Under the pieces are notes generated by a model, which had not been told where the DNA came from, ran no database searches, and saw only the letters and a program-made list of their open reading frames with translations. A stretch of 64,000 nt of DNA from Bog-532 sp963775825 (GTDB taxonomy: Bacteria; Actinomycetota; Actinomycetes; Streptosporangiales; Streptosporangiaceae): positions 1 through 64,000 of the forward strand of contig CAVZKY010000044.1 in assembly GCA_963775825.1 (NCBI GenBank), given 5' to 3'. This document shows positions 16,641-26,266 of this stretch, in pieces (positions within the stretch are counted from its first letter, which is position 1; the number at the start of each line of letters is the position of its first letter). A program made the position numbers and the translations under genes.

Positions 16641-17695
16641 GCCAGGCCCGCCTGCCCGGGGCCCGCGCTGCCGGCCTGCAGCGCGAACAGGCCGAGCAGC
16701 TCGTAGGCCATGTTGGCGGCGGCCAGCGAGGTCAGCTCGGCGTGGTCGTAGGCCGGGGCGACCTCCACGATGTCGGCGCCCACCAGCCGCAGCCCGTCCA
16801 GGCCGCGCAGGATGAGCTGAAGCTCCCGGGTGGTCAGCCCGCCCGGCTCGGGGGTCCCGGTGCCCGGGGCATGCGCCGGGTCAAGCACGTCGATGTCGAT
16901 GCTGACGTAGACCGGGCGCTGGCCGACCCGTTCGCGGACCCGGTCGATGGCGTCGTCCACCCCGCGGCGGGCGACGTCGGTGGTCGACACCGTCGCGAAG
17001 CCGAGCTTCCGGTCGTCGGTCAGGTCGGCACCCGCGTACAGGCTGCCCCGGATGCCGACGTGCGCGGAGCAGTCCAGGGCGAGCACGCCCTCCTCGACCG
17101 CGCGCCGGAACGGTGTGCCGTGGGTGTAGGGCGCGCCGAAGTAGGTGTCCCAGGTGTCGAGGTGCGCGTCGAAGTGCACCAGCGCCACCGGGCCGTGCCG
17201 GGCTGCGGTCGCCCGCAGCAGCGGCAGCGCGATCGTGTGGTCCCCGCCGATCGCGATCAGGTGGTCCGCGGCCGCCAGCAGACCACGCGCCCCGGCCTCC
17301 ACCTCGCTGATGGCCTGCCGCAGGTCGAAAGGGTTCGCGGCCAGGTCGCCGGCGTCGGCGACCTGCTGCCCGGCCCAGGGCCCGACGTCCAGCCCGGGAT
17401 GGTAGGGGCGGAGCAGCTTCGAGCCGGCCCGCACCGAGGCCGGCCCGAAGCGGGCGCCCGGCCGGTACGACACGCCCGAGTCGAACGGGATGCCCGCGAT
17501 GGCCACCGCAGCGGAGCCGACGTCGGTCAGCCGCGGCAGCCGGGCGAACGTATCGGGGCCTGCGTAACGCGGGACAACCAGCGCACTCGGCGGCCCCACA
17601 GGTTCCGCGGACCCACCGGAGTCACCGGAGTCACCGGGGACGCCGGCGACTCTGGGGACTCCGAAATCTCCGGGGACTCCGGGGACTCCGCTCAC
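16637..17695 (-). CDS. speB: Agmatinase/ureohydrolase
   Basis: A 352-residue ureohydrolase. The dinuclear manganese ligands are visible in AIGGDHTIALPLL, VHFDAHLDTWD and SIDIDVLDPAHAPGTGTPE, and the IPFDSGVSYRPGARFGP start is agmatinase-like. It would hydrolyse agmatine, or possibly guanidinobutyrate, to urea plus amine. The first 30 residues (VPGVPGDFGV, then VPGDSGDSGG) come from short GGGGACTCC-type DNA repeats and lie outside the fold, so the true start may be nearer residue 35. It is the first gene of a pair with the nitrilase. Confidence 0.85.
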   Translation of the reverse strand: MSGVPGVPGDFGVPRVAGVPGDSGDSGGSAEPVGPPSALVVPRYAGPDTFARLPRLTDVGSAAVAIAGIPFDSGVSYRPGARFGPASVRAGSKLLRPYHPGLDVGPWAGQQVADAGDLAANPFDLRQAISEVEAGARGLLAAADHLIAIGGDHTIALPLLRATAARHGPVALVHFDAHLDTWDTYFGAPYTHGTPFRRAVEEGVLALDCSAHVGIRGSLYAGADLTDDRKLGFATVSTTDVARRGVDDAIDRVRERVGQRPVYVSIDIDVLDPAHAPGTGTPEPGGLTTRELQLILRGLDGLRLVGADIVEVAPAYDHAELTSLAAANMAYELLGLFALQAGSAGPGQAGLA

Positions 17696-17698
17696 GGC

Positions 17699-18211
17699 CT
17701 AGCTGCGCTCGATGATGCCACGGATGAACATGGCCTGCCCGGCGTGCTGCAGCCCGTCGGAGATCACGCTGACGAGCCGCACAGCCAGGGTGACCGGCGG
17801 GGTCCACGACGGGTCGACGACCCGGGACAGGTCCTCGTCGCGGAGGTGCCCCACGTAGCGGACGGCCTGCTCGTAGGCGCCGTCGAAGTAGCCGGTCAGG
17901 ATCTCGGGGGACTTCACCTGGACCGCGGCCACGTCGTCGCCGCCGAACCCGTAGCCGGTGGCCTCCGGGGGGAACGGCAGGGCGAACTGGTCAACCCAGC
18001 CGCCGGCGATCCAGACCTGCTGCTTCGCGGCCACCTCGGAAATGTGGTCGTCGGTGACGCGGCTCAGGTGCCAGACCAGCCATGCGATCGAGTTGGCCGA
18101 CCCGCCCACCCGGAAGGCCAGTTCCTCGGCAGTCAGGTTGTCCACGGCCTGGTGGACCACATCGTGAATCCGGCCAAACGCATCAGTCAGCAGCTCAGCG
18201 GTCGTCGTCAT
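17699..18211 (-). CDS. DinB-like (DUF664) protein, possible mycothiol-dependent enzyme
   Basis: A 170-residue four-helix protein. The start at 18211 (MTTTAELLTDAFGRIHDVV) has GAAGGG upstream. Conserved pieces include AWLVWHLSRVTDDH, with a His that would bind metal, and a C-terminal SDGLQHAGQAMFIRGI with a second His. This is the pattern of the DinB/YfiT family, which in actinomycetes includes mycothiol-dependent isomerases and transferases. The substrate is not predictable. It stops three bases from the speB start and shares its strand. Confidence 0.8.
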   Translation of the reverse strand: MTTTAELLTDAFGRIHDVVHQAVDNLTAEELAFRVGGSANSIAWLVWHLSRVTDDHISEVAAKQQVWIAGGWVDQFALPFPPEATGYGFGGDDVAAVQVKSPEILTGYFDGAYEQAVRYVGHLRDEDLSRVVDPSWTPPVTLAVRLVSVISDGLQHAGQAMFIRGIIERS

Positions 18212-18315
18212 CAGATGCCCTTCTTCGCTTACGCCAGTCTTCGGCAGGGGTCGCACAGTCTTCTGTCCGTCATTCTGTTCCAGGATCTTTACCGTACTAG
18301 CTAGGGTGCCCAGGT

Positions 18316-18921
18316 GTGAGGCATGATCAGCTGGCGACGAATCCGGACCGGATCCGGTGGAATGCGCGCTACCGGCAGGACCCACCGTCACCGCGGCCGC
18401 ATCCGCTGGCCCGCCGGGCGCTGGCCCTGGAACTGCCGGACGGTCCCGTCGCCGACCTGGCCTGCGGCCCGTCCGGCAGCGCACTGCTGGCCGCGCGCGG
18501 CGGCCGCCGGGTCACGGCGGTGGACGTCTCCGAGGTCGCCCTGGACCTGCTGGCCCGCGCCGCGCGGCAGGACGGCGTGGCGGACCTGATCACGCTGGTG
18601 CACGCGGACCTGGCCGGGTGGCGGCCGGAACCGGGGCAGTACGCCCTGGTGCTGTGCACCGCCTTCTGGGACCGTGCCGTGTTCGGCCCCGTCACCGCGG
18701 GAGTCATGAGCGGCGGGGTGCTCGGCTGGCAGGCGTACACGGCGCAGGCCCGGACGCGCAGGCCGTCGTTGCGGCCGGAATGGTGCCTGGCGCCGGGCGA
18801 GCCCGCGTCGCTGCTGCCGCCGGGTTTCACCGCCATGGAGCTGCCGGACGAGACCGAACCGCCGGACGAGATGGCTGCGGGGTGCCCGGACCGGCGGAGC
18901 ATGCTGGCGCGGCGTAGGTAG
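18316..18921 (+). CDS. Class I SAM-dependent methyltransferase
   Basis: A 201-residue protein that starts at GTG 18316. The SAM loop is VADLACGPSGSALL near residue 46, followed by VTAVDVSEVALDLL with the acidic residue at the end of beta 2. Motif III is QYALVLCTAFWD. It resembles the tellurite-resistance/thiopurine type of small methyltransferase in layout. It is divergent from the DinB-like gene, with about 105 bases between the starts that could hold both promoters. Confidence 0.75.
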   Translation: MRHDQLATNPDRIRWNARYRQDPPSPRPHPLARRALALELPDGPVADLACGPSGSALLAARGGRRVTAVDVSEVALDLLARAARQDGVADLITLVHADLAGWRPEPGQYALVLCTAFWDRAVFGPVTAGVMSGGVLGWQAYTAQARTRRPSLRPEWCLAPGEPASLLPPGFTAMELPDETEPPDEMAAGCPDRRSMLARRR

Positions 18922-18963
18922 TGGCCGGACGCGGGCAGGAGTCCCGGCTGGTCCCGTTAAGAA

Positions 18964-19701
18964 TTATCGTTCTGGTCGGCCGATGGCGACGTCGACGCCT
19001 GGCGAGAAGTGGACCAGGGGGGCGCCCTGCGGCTGAGGCAGGCCGGCGCTGGCCAGCAGCCGGTCGTCCAGCACCTCGGCCCGGGCCCGGTGCAGCGGCC
19101 AGCGCTGGTGGCAGGCGCGGGCGGACACGGCCCGGCCGCGGGTGACGCTGAACAGCATCCAGCGGGCGGTCAGGAAATGTTCGAGCTCGCTGACGTCGCC
19201 GGGAGCGATCCGCCCCCCGACCGCGATCCGGACCCGGCTGGTGGCCGGGCGCGGGCCGGGCCAGCGGCGCTCGGAAAGGTAGCCGACGCGGGAGCCGCGC
19301 ACGCCGAGCCGCATCGATGACCAGAAGTAAGGCAGCCGGTAGGGCGTGGCCCGCGCGGCGGCGACCGCGCCGAGCCGGCCCGCGTCCAGGGAGAAGAACC
19401 AGATGCCGGACCGTCCTGCTCCGTCCCGGACGTAGGTGCGGACGTTCGTCTCACAGAAGTTCGACGCCCAGGGCACCCGGCGTTCCCCGGGCGTGGCCAC
19501 CCGCATGAAGAACGGCACCAGCGCGACCCACGCGGCACCGTCGTAGGTCTCGACGTCGAGCCCCTTCGGCAGCAGGCGCTGCACGTCGGCGGGCTCGAAC
19601 GGCCAGTGCAGGAACGTCAGCCGCTCCCAGCGTTGCCGCATGATGGGCCGCTCGATGGTGAACGGGCAGGTGCCCGGGGTGTCCTGCGTCTGTATGGTCA
19701 C
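18964..19701 (-). CDS. DUF2071 (YqjF-like) protein
   Basis: A protein of about 245 residues starting at a GTG at 19701. RQRWERLTFLHWPFEPADVQ, GLDVETYDGAAWVALVPFFM and NFCETNVRTYV are the conserved start of the YqjF/DUF2071 family, and the C-terminal VHFSPGVDVAIG is also typical. The family folds like acetoacetate decarboxylase and has no settled function. It is the last gene of the iron-protein operon and starts 17 bases beyond the small isomerase-like gene. Confidence 0.8.
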   Translation of the reverse strand: MTIQTQDTPGTCPFTIERPIMRQRWERLTFLHWPFEPADVQRLLPKGLDVETYDGAAWVALVPFFMRVATPGERRVPWASNFCETNVRTYVRDGAGRSGIWFFSLDAGRLGAVAAARATPYRLPYFWSSMRLGVRGSRVGYLSERRWPGPRPATSRVRIAVGGRIAPGDVSELEHFLTARWMLFSVTRGRAVSARACHQRWPLHRARAEVLDDRLLASAGLPQPQGAPLVHFSPGVDVAIGRPER

Positions 19702-19718
19702 CCTTCCAGTCTGCGCGG

Positions 19719-19985
19719 TCAGAAGTCCAGCGGATGCAGCGGGATCACTTCCGTCGTGATGAGTCCGGCCGCGGCGAGCGGGAGCGCGCTGGTAATGCGC
19801 TCGACCGCGACCTGATCGGGAAGGTCGAGGATCAGGACGGCACCCGCGCCACCGGGACTCCACGCGCTGGTGAGGATGCCGTCCCCATGCAGCTTCCGCA
19901 GCACGGCGCGTTCACTGGCGACCAGGCGGGCGAAGGCCTCGGTGTCACCGTCTGCCGCTCTCCGGCAGATGACCAGGTAATTCAC
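19719..19985 (-). CDS. Small muconolactone-isomerase-like protein
   Basis: An 88-residue protein: MNYLVICRRAADGD at the start, then a VLRKLHGDGILTSAW segment, AVLILDLPD and VIPLHPL at the end. The alternating beta/alpha layout and the ending are like the muconolactone delta-isomerase or YCII ferredoxin-like fold, which forms oligomers. It sits nine bases after the CDGSH fusion gene. Whether it has a catalytic role is unclear. Confidence 0.6.
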   Translation of the reverse strand: MNYLVICRRAADGDTEAFARLVASERAVLRKLHGDGILTSAWSPGGAGAVLILDLPDQVAVERITSALPLAAAGLITTEVIPLHPLDF

Positions 19986-19994
19986 GGTTGCTCC

Positions 19995-22359
19995 TCAGCC
20001 GGGGGTGCCGGATTCGGTCCAGCGCCGGAACACCTCGACCTGGGCGCTGGGCCAGGGGCCGTCACAGGGCATCGTGCCGTCGCCGAGACGGCCGAGGATG
20101 TCGGCCGCGTGCGCCTGCACGTCGTTGCAGGACCACAGATCAAAGGCGAATTGCATGGACTGCCGGTCCTTGGCCCGGAACATCGGCCTGATGTGCGCGG
20201 CGAAGCTGACCGGCTCGCCCGGCCCAGGGAGCGTGACCGGCTCGGGCTCGGCGTCCGTGCCCGCTGTCGCCGGTGCAGTGCTGGGCGGGCCGGCCGGGGT
20301 CCAGTCCCATACGGGCAGTTTTTCGTCGCCCTGAGCACCTCCGGCGCTGTTCCCCCGAACGCCTCCGGCGCCGTTCCCCCGAACGGCTCCGGCGCCGCGG
20401 GCGAGGGCGGCCGGCGCGTCCCACGCGAGAAACGCGGCCAGGGCGGCGCGGAACTCGGGGTCGGCGGGCAGCCCGGCTTCGCCGGCCGCCTGGCTGGCCA
20501 GCGTGATCCACCGGGCGAGTTGTTCGCTGGTGGACTCCGGCGCCGCAGGCGGCCGCGCGGCGGCCGCACCCGCCCCTGCGACCTCACCGCCGCCCGGGGC
20601 CCCGGCGGCTCCGGGGGCGCCGTCCGCCAAGCCCGGGGCGGGCGGGGCGCCGAACGCCGCCCCGATCCGCACCGCCTCGCGCTGCGGGTAACCGGGCGGA
20701 ATGTCCGCGAACAGCGGCGCCAGCAACGCGTCGGCGGGCACGTGCTTCTCGTACAGCAGCCGGGTCATCCGGGTCAGCGCGGGCAGGCCGCCGGCCCACT
20801 CGAACAGGCTCGGCTCGCGGCCGTCCGCGCGGGCCGGATCGGTGAAACCGATGTACCAGTGCATTCCGCTGCAGAACGGCTTGTTCTGGGAGTGGCCGCA
20901 CCGGCAAAGCGCATAGTGCTCGCGGGAAGAACCCTGGGCCCGGGCCACGTCTGCGCCGGCGTCCCCGATGAGGGTGATATTCCCGGTGATCCGGTACGGC
21001 CCGTCCTGGGTAATCTCGATGGTCGGCTCGCGGCGCTTGTGCCAGTCGACCAGGTCACGCTCCTCGAGCTGGCTGGGCGCGGCGGCCGCTCTTGCTTCGG
21101 CGGTCTCGGCGGGCCCGGCGGCCTCGGCGGGCCCGACCGCCTCGGCGGGCCCGGCGAAGGCGAGGCTCAGGGCTCCGGACGGGCAGTCGCGCACGGCCCG
21201 GACGATCTCGTCCATCCGGCCGCCGCTCGGCGCGACGAACGGCTCCTGGCTGGCCCGGAAGACCGTATTCAGCCGGTCGGTGCACAGCCCCGAGTGCTGG
21301 CAGATACCTCGATTGTCGAAGATCGTGACCTGCTCGCCCTGATAGGTGTCGCGCCGGTCCGGGACGCGGTTCGGGTCCTTGGCGTCGGTGAATCCGCTGG
21401 CGTGCGAGCCGTCGCAGAAGGGCTTGCGCGCTGAGCCGCCGCAGCGGCACAGGGCTACCTGCGGCGGTACCGGGAGCGGCTGGCCAAGGTGGGTAACGAT
21501 ATTCGGCACGTTGGTGACCAGGTACGGACCGTTGTGCGCGGTCTCGATGCTCGCGGGCAGGCCAGCCTGGAGGGCGCGCAGTTCGGGCCCGCGGCCCGCG
21601 GCCGGGGCGGCCGCGCAGGCAACGCCTTGGAGCGCGGCGACGGCCTCGGTGAGTTCGGGCGGCGCACCTCCGGAGTCGTGCAGCCGGACGCGCAGGTTCG
21701 TCGCGGCCAGCGTCGCCTGCCAGAGCAGGTCGTCAACGGAGGCGCCCTCGAGGGGGGTCCGGCTGGGGAGGAGGCGAGCAGCGGGGGCGCTTGCGGTGAC
21801 GGGGGCGGCACGGCGGAGGACGTCGGCCAGCGGCCGTAGCACGCTGTCGACCAGGCGGGGCGCCGCCCCGGCCAGTGCCGCCGCCGGCGATGCCGAGCGG
21901 AGCAGCCGCGCGACAATCTCCTGCACACGGTCGAAGACGTCGGCTACACCGCGGTCCGCTTCACTGTGCAAGCGCGCGGCACGTCTCGTGCGGTCATAAT
22001 CGCTTACGCGGGCCAGGAGCGCCGCAGCCTCGGCCGGGCCGGCCGAGGGGGCGGTCGGCGGGACGGGAGCGCGGGTCGGACGTGGGCAGATGCGCGGCCA
22101 GCCCCCGCGCGATGCCGGCCAGGGCGTCGCCGACCGGCCGCAGCGGCGCGGAAAGGTCCCGGGCCTGGCCCTCGCTGGGCTGGCCCTCGCTGGGCTGGCC
22201 CGCGCTGGGCTGGCCCTCGCTGGGCTGGCCCTCGCTGGGCTGGCCCTGCGCTGGGCTGGCCCTGCGCTGGGCTGGCCCTGCGCTGGGCTGGCCCTCGCTG
22301 GGCTGGCCCTCGCTGGGCTGGCCCTCGCTGGGCTGGCCCTCGCTGGGCTGGTCGGTCAC
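19995..22359 (-). CDS. CDGSH iron-sulfur / ferredoxin / globin-like fusion protein (one frameshift)
   Basis: The start is the GTG at 22359, which overlaps the ferritin-like stop (GTGA). The first 60 residues are PSEGQ repeats. A helical region follows (LRPVGDALAGIARGL), and a frameshift near 22070 leads into the long open frame. That frame carries CDGSH motif 1 (CRCGGSARKPFCDGSH), a divergent 4Fe-4S region (CQHSGLC to RDCPSGAL), CDGSH motif 2 (CRCGHSQNKPFCSGMH), then a segment like group II truncated globin (MTRLLYEKHVPADALLAPLF) and a C-terminal all-helical part. It should bind two 2Fe-2S centres plus another cluster and possibly haem. The exact frameshift site is uncertain. Cytosolic. Confidence 0.8.
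22157..22350 (-). repeat. 15-bp tandem array with three 16-bp units
   Basis: About 13 units of CTGGCCCTCGCTGGG (plus strand) encode PSEGQ on the minus strand near the start of the CDGSH fusion. Three adjacent units between about 22241 and 22289 carry one extra base (CCTGCGCTGGG). Together they add three bases, so the frame is left and then regained, giving a short AGPAQRRASPAQ stretch. Confidence 0.88.
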
Positions 22360-23608
22360 GATCTGCTGGCAGAATCGGCGGCCACGTCGAGGCGCTCGGT
22401 CAGTAGCGCCCACGCTGCCTGCCGGTGCGGCAGCAGGTAGTCGCTCTCGTAAAACAGCTCGAAGCTCGGGCCGGCATTCACGCCCGGGTAGTCAGGGCCT
22501 GCCGGGAGCGTGGTGATCAGATTGCCGAGCGGCTTGATGACCCGGAGCATCAGGCCCACGGTCGCGTCCGCCAACGCCTTGAGCTGGGTGTCCGTTTCGT
22601 CGGTATGGGCGAAGAACCGTTCCAGGATCTGCAGCAGGATCTCGTAAGCGACGTTGAACAGGTCCATGACCCTCGCCGTCTGACCGGGTCGTTGACCAGG
22701 GGGACCTCGACGTCGCGGTCGCACGGCCGGACGTTGACGGGGAGCACGGGGCGGGCCGGCATCAGGCCACGGTTGGCCTCGCGCGCCTGCTCGAACTCAT
22801 CGAGGATCGCCACGAACTGGCCAAAGTGGGCGTTCTCCCAGTGCCCGCGCGGTCCCTCACCTTGCTCGAGGATCTCGTCGATGGCCCGCTGCGCCGAGGC
22901 CAGGTCCGTAACCGGGACCAGTTCGGGCCAGCCGAAGTGCTCCTGGGTGGCCTGGGCCCGCGGTGGCCCGACGAACAGCCATCGTTCGCCGTACTTGTCG
23001 CACAGGCGCCGAAAGCCCGCCTCGATCGAGCGGTACATGTGCCCGACCGTCGCAAAGTCCTGCCCGCGCGGCACGATGTCGCTGGCCAGCATGTGGGGCG
23101 CGGCGCGGCCGAAGGCGGCGAGCCCGTCCGCGTCGTGCAGGTCCATGCCTTCGGGACGCTCGAGGAACATGAAGTGGCGCAGAGCCTGTTCGCCGAACGG
23201 CAGCAGGGCGAGGTGCACGCCTGCGGGATAGTGACTGGCCGGATGAGGGAAGTTCGGCCGGGACAGGTGCGGTGCGGCCCCGACCGCGGACAGCAGGTTC
23301 TCCACCAGCGCCAGGTGCAGCATCTCCTGAGTGGCGACGTGCGCGACGACCTTCCGCCAGCGCTGGGCCGCCGCCAGCTCGGCCGCGGTGAGGCCCTCAT
23401 CCTCGTTCTGCTTGATGGTGAAGGCCGCGAACAGGTACTGGCACATGATGCCGTGCTCCAGCTCCGCGGCCTCGCACAGCATGTAGATCAGGGCCTCGCG
23501 GTGCTCGATCACGAACGGCGCCTCCGGCGGGGCCAGGCCGCCCCGGGTGGCGATTACCTGGGCCAGCCGTCCCCGCTCAGTGGCCGGCGGTGTGTCGTTT
23601 CCGGTCAT
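22356..23608 (-). CDS. Ferritin-like (PF12902-type) protein, one frameshift
   Basis: The protein is about 417 residues when two frames are joined near 22684. The first frame has LIYMLCEAAELEHGIMCQYL and KVVAHVATQEMLHLALVENL, the Glu and Glu-x-x-His ligands of a di-iron four-helix bundle. HFMFLERPEGMDL and YRSIEAGF follow. The second frame continues with MDLFNVAYEILLQILERFF, FAHTDETDTQLKALADATVG and a final SFELFYESDYLLPHRQAAW, as in intact members (the family of VioB-like and related ferritin-like proteins). It is first in an operon whose next gene overlaps its stop. Confidence 0.8.
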
Positions 23609-23780
23609 TTCGTTTCCCGCCTGTTTGGGTTTCGCCGGGGTAACATCCGGCTAGCTGGGGCCGCCTGCGGGCGGCCGGTTCTGTCGCGTTATGCCCGGCA
23701 GGTTCCGGCGGTACGGGCGAATTCGCGTGCGGCTTAATTCCTAGGCCGGTCACCTGAAGCCTGGTTACGATGTGCGGGCC

Positions 23781-24694
23781 ATGAACGTCGAATTGCGGCA
23801 TCTCCGGTATTTCGTCGCCGTGGCGGAGGAAGCGAGCTTCAGCTCCGCTACGCGCCGCGTCCACGTGACGCAGCAGGTGCTCAGCACGCAGATCCGGCAA
23901 CTGGAACATTCGGTCGGGGCACAGCTGCTGGAGCGGACCAGCCGGGGTGTGCGGCTGACGGCCGCCGGGGAAGCCTTCCTCGACTCGGCCCGTGACATAC
24001 TGTGCGCGCTCGACCGCGGGGTCAGCGCGGCCCGGAACGCGGCCCGCGTCGCGGCAGGCCGGCTTTCGGTCGGGCTGAGCCTGGCCGCCAGCGGGGAGAT
24101 CCGGACCACGCTGCTGGCGGCGTTCCAGAGTGCCTGCCCGCACGTCGACATTGACCTGCGATCCTTCGACCTGACACAGCCGGCCGCCGGACTGCTGGAC
24201 CACAGCACCGACGTGGCCCTGGTCCGGCCGCCGGTTGCCGCACCGGGCCTCACGCTCGAACTGCTGGACGAGGAGCCGCGAGTATTCGTCCTGCCGTCGG
24301 ATCATCGTCTGGCCGGCCGCCCCAGCTGACCCTGGCCGACGTGGCCGGGCTGCCGTGGATCGCCGCTTCGGCGGCGGTGGACGGCTGCGCTCCGATGAGC
24401 TGGCACGACGCCTGGCTGCTGATCCCGCGGCCCGACAGTGACCAGCCCGTCATCGGGGGCGTGGCCCGTACGATCGAGGAAATGCGGGAGCTGATCGCCG
24501 CGGAACGGGGCATCGGGCTCTGCCCGGCGTCAGCCGAGCAGTTCAACCCGCGGCCCGGGCTCACGTTCGTCGCCAGCAAGGACACGCCGCCCGCGCAGAT
24601 TTGTGTCGCGTGGCGGACCGGTGACCAGCGGCCGGAGGTCCAGTCGTTCGTGGCGGTCGCTCGCGCGGTCGCCCGGCCAAGCCGAGTGGAATGA
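23781..24694 (+). CDS. LysR-family regulator, one frameshift
   Basis: The N-terminal helix-turn-helix is clear: LRHLRYFVAVAEEASFSSAT, VHVTQQVLSTQIRQLEHSVG and LLERTSRGVRLTAAG. The ligand domain begins GRLSVGLSLAASGEIRTTLL. The frame stops at 24329 in RLAGRPS. Taking one base back there restores QLTLADVAGLPWIAAS and continues to GIGLCPASAEQF and FVAVARAV with a stop at 24694. It is divergent from the ferritin-like gene, with about 170 bases between starts, so it is the likely regulator of that operon. The effector is unknown. Confidence 0.78.
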
Positions 24695-24990
24695 GCGGGC
24701 GGGCGCCGGGGGTACGGGGCAGAGGGCCTGCCGAGGGCAGCGGAAGTGGCTGTCTGGGGCGCCGAACGACAAGATGGTCACCGCGTCACCCCTCTTCTCG
24801 CGGCCTTGCCGTCCAGGCCTGCTGCGTCCCATCCTGGGCGGCAACCGCCGCGGGGGCCAACACTTAACGCGGATACCGCTACAGTCGGCACCTGTCGTAC
24901 CCAACTCCGGCATAGTTGACCGTTGCGGGGCCGAGTTGCGGGGCCGAGTTGCGGGGCAGAAGCGTACAAGACCAGCGAAACGGAGGGGCC

Positions 24991-25533
24991 GTGAAGGCGG
25001 GACGGACGCGGATTCTGCTGGTGTCGGGGAGTACGCGCGGCGGCTCGGCCAACACGGCGGCGCTGCGGACGATGCGGGCGGTCGCGGGCCGGCCGGTGAC
25101 CGCCGTGCTGTACGAGGGGCTCAGCACGCTGCCCGCGTTCAACCCCGACGACGACCGCGAGCCGCTGCCCCCGGCCCCGGCGGAACTGCGGCGGGAGATC
25201 GCCGCGGCGGACGCCGTGGTGTTCTGCACCCCCGAGTACGCGGGCAGCCTGCCCGGCAGCTTCAAGAACCTGCTGGACTGGACCGTAGGCGGGGGCGAGA
25301 TGTACGGCAAGCCGACCGCGTGGATCAACGTGGCCGCGCCCGGCCGCGGGGCCGGCGCGGAGGAGTCGCTGGCCAGCGTGCTCGGCTACATCGGGGCGGC
25401 CGTCATCGAGAAGGCCTGCCGCCGGATCACGCTGTCCGGGCTGGCGGTGGGCCCGGACGGGCTGGTCAACGACCCCAGCTTCCGGACCGAGGCCGTGCGG
25501 GTGCTGGATGACATCGTGAGCGCGGTCAGCTAA
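24991..25533 (+). CDS. NADPH-dependent FMN reductase
   Basis: A 180-residue flavodoxin-like protein starting at GTG 24991, preceded by GGAGGGG. LLVSGSTRGGSANTAALR binds the FMN phosphate, and AVVFCTPEYAGSLPGSFKNL, DWTVGG and WINVAAPG are the usual loops that hold the isoalloxazine ring. It supplies reduced flavin or reduces quinones or azo groups. The 296 bases upstream hold no gene, but GGGGCCGAGTTGC is repeated at 24929-24957. It overlaps the dehalogenase stop by four bases on the opposite strand. Confidence 0.85.
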   Translation: MKAGRTRILLVSGSTRGGSANTAALRTMRAVAGRPVTAVLYEGLSTLPAFNPDDDREPLPPAPAELRREIAAADAVVFCTPEYAGSLPGSFKNLLDWTVGGGEMYGKPTAWINVAAPGRGAGAEESLASVLGYIGAAVIEKACRRITLSGLAVGPDGLVNDPSFRTEAVRVLDDIVSAVS

Positions 25534-26258
25534 CCGTCGCGGCCTCGGTTCGCGGCGGCAGCGTCGGCGAACGCTCGCAGCGAGGGGAACTCCGCGTCCG
25601 GGATGACACCCACGTCGGGCGCCGGGGTCGCGCCCCAGCCCGGCCGGTCGTGGCGGCGGTTGATCCACGCGGTGGCCAGGCCCGCCTGCCGGGCCGGGAC
25701 GTGGTCGTGGAACAGGCTCTGGGCCACGTGCAGCAACCGGGCCGGGGGGATCCCGAGCCGTCCGGCCTCGGCGAGCAGCGCGGCGAAGTTCCGCGGGGAC
25801 GGCTTGTAGGAGCCGATGTCCTGGGCCGTGAGGACGCTGGTGAACCGCACCCCGAGCCAGCGGTTGCTGGCCGCGAACGACTCGTTGTCCACGTTGGAGA
25901 GGATGATGAGCCGGTACCGTCCGGCGAGCGCGGCGAGCGCGCCGCGGGAGTCCGGGAATGGGGGCCAGTCCGGCACGGAGCCGGCCAGCCGCCGCGCGTC
26001 CCGGTCGGTGACCCGCGCGCCAAGCTCGCGGCCGAGGTCGCGCAGGCTCCGGGCCAGGATGAGCGGGTAGGGGTCGGCGGGGTGCTCGGCTTCGGCCCGG
26101 GCTTCGTGCCCGGAGTAGGCGGTCAGCAGGGCCTCATCGCCGGCGTCCAGGCCCCGGGACCGGGCCCAGGGACCGAGTACGGCTGCGATCCCGGTCTCCC
26201 AGTCGATCAGGGTCCCGTAGCAGTCGAAGCTCAGGGCGTCGAAGTCAGCCAGGTCCAC
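25530..26258 (-). CDS. HAD hydrolase, haloacid-dehalogenase type II-like
   Basis: A 242-residue protein. Motif I is SFDCYGTLIDWETG with the nucleophile Asp, motif II is ILSNVDNESF, motif III includes SYKPSPRNF with Lys, and the acidic motif IV is near HVAQSLFHDHVPARQAGL. This matches type II haloacid dehalogenases. Many actinomycete members have not been shown to dehalogenate, so a general phosphatase role is also possible. Cytosolic. Confidence 0.85.
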   Translation of the reverse strand: MDLADFDALSFDCYGTLIDWETGIAAVLGPWARSRGLDAGDEALLTAYSGHEARAEAEHPADPYPLILARSLRDLGRELGARVTDRDARRLAGSVPDWPPFPDSRGALAALAGRYRLIILSNVDNESFAASNRWLGVRFTSVLTAQDIGSYKPSPRNFAALLAEAGRLGIPPARLLHVAQSLFHDHVPARQAGLATAWINRRHDRPGWGATPAPDVGVIPDAEFPSLRAFADAAAANRGRDG

Positions 26259-26266
26259 ACTCGGCC

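Noticed and set aside
19734..21434. A 566-codon plus-strand frame
   Set aside because: It is antisense to the CDGSH fusion, whose Cys-rich motifs are clear on the minus strand.
22157..22350. Possible CRISPR array
   Set aside because: Units are 15-16 bp and contiguous with no spacers, and no cas genes are nearby.
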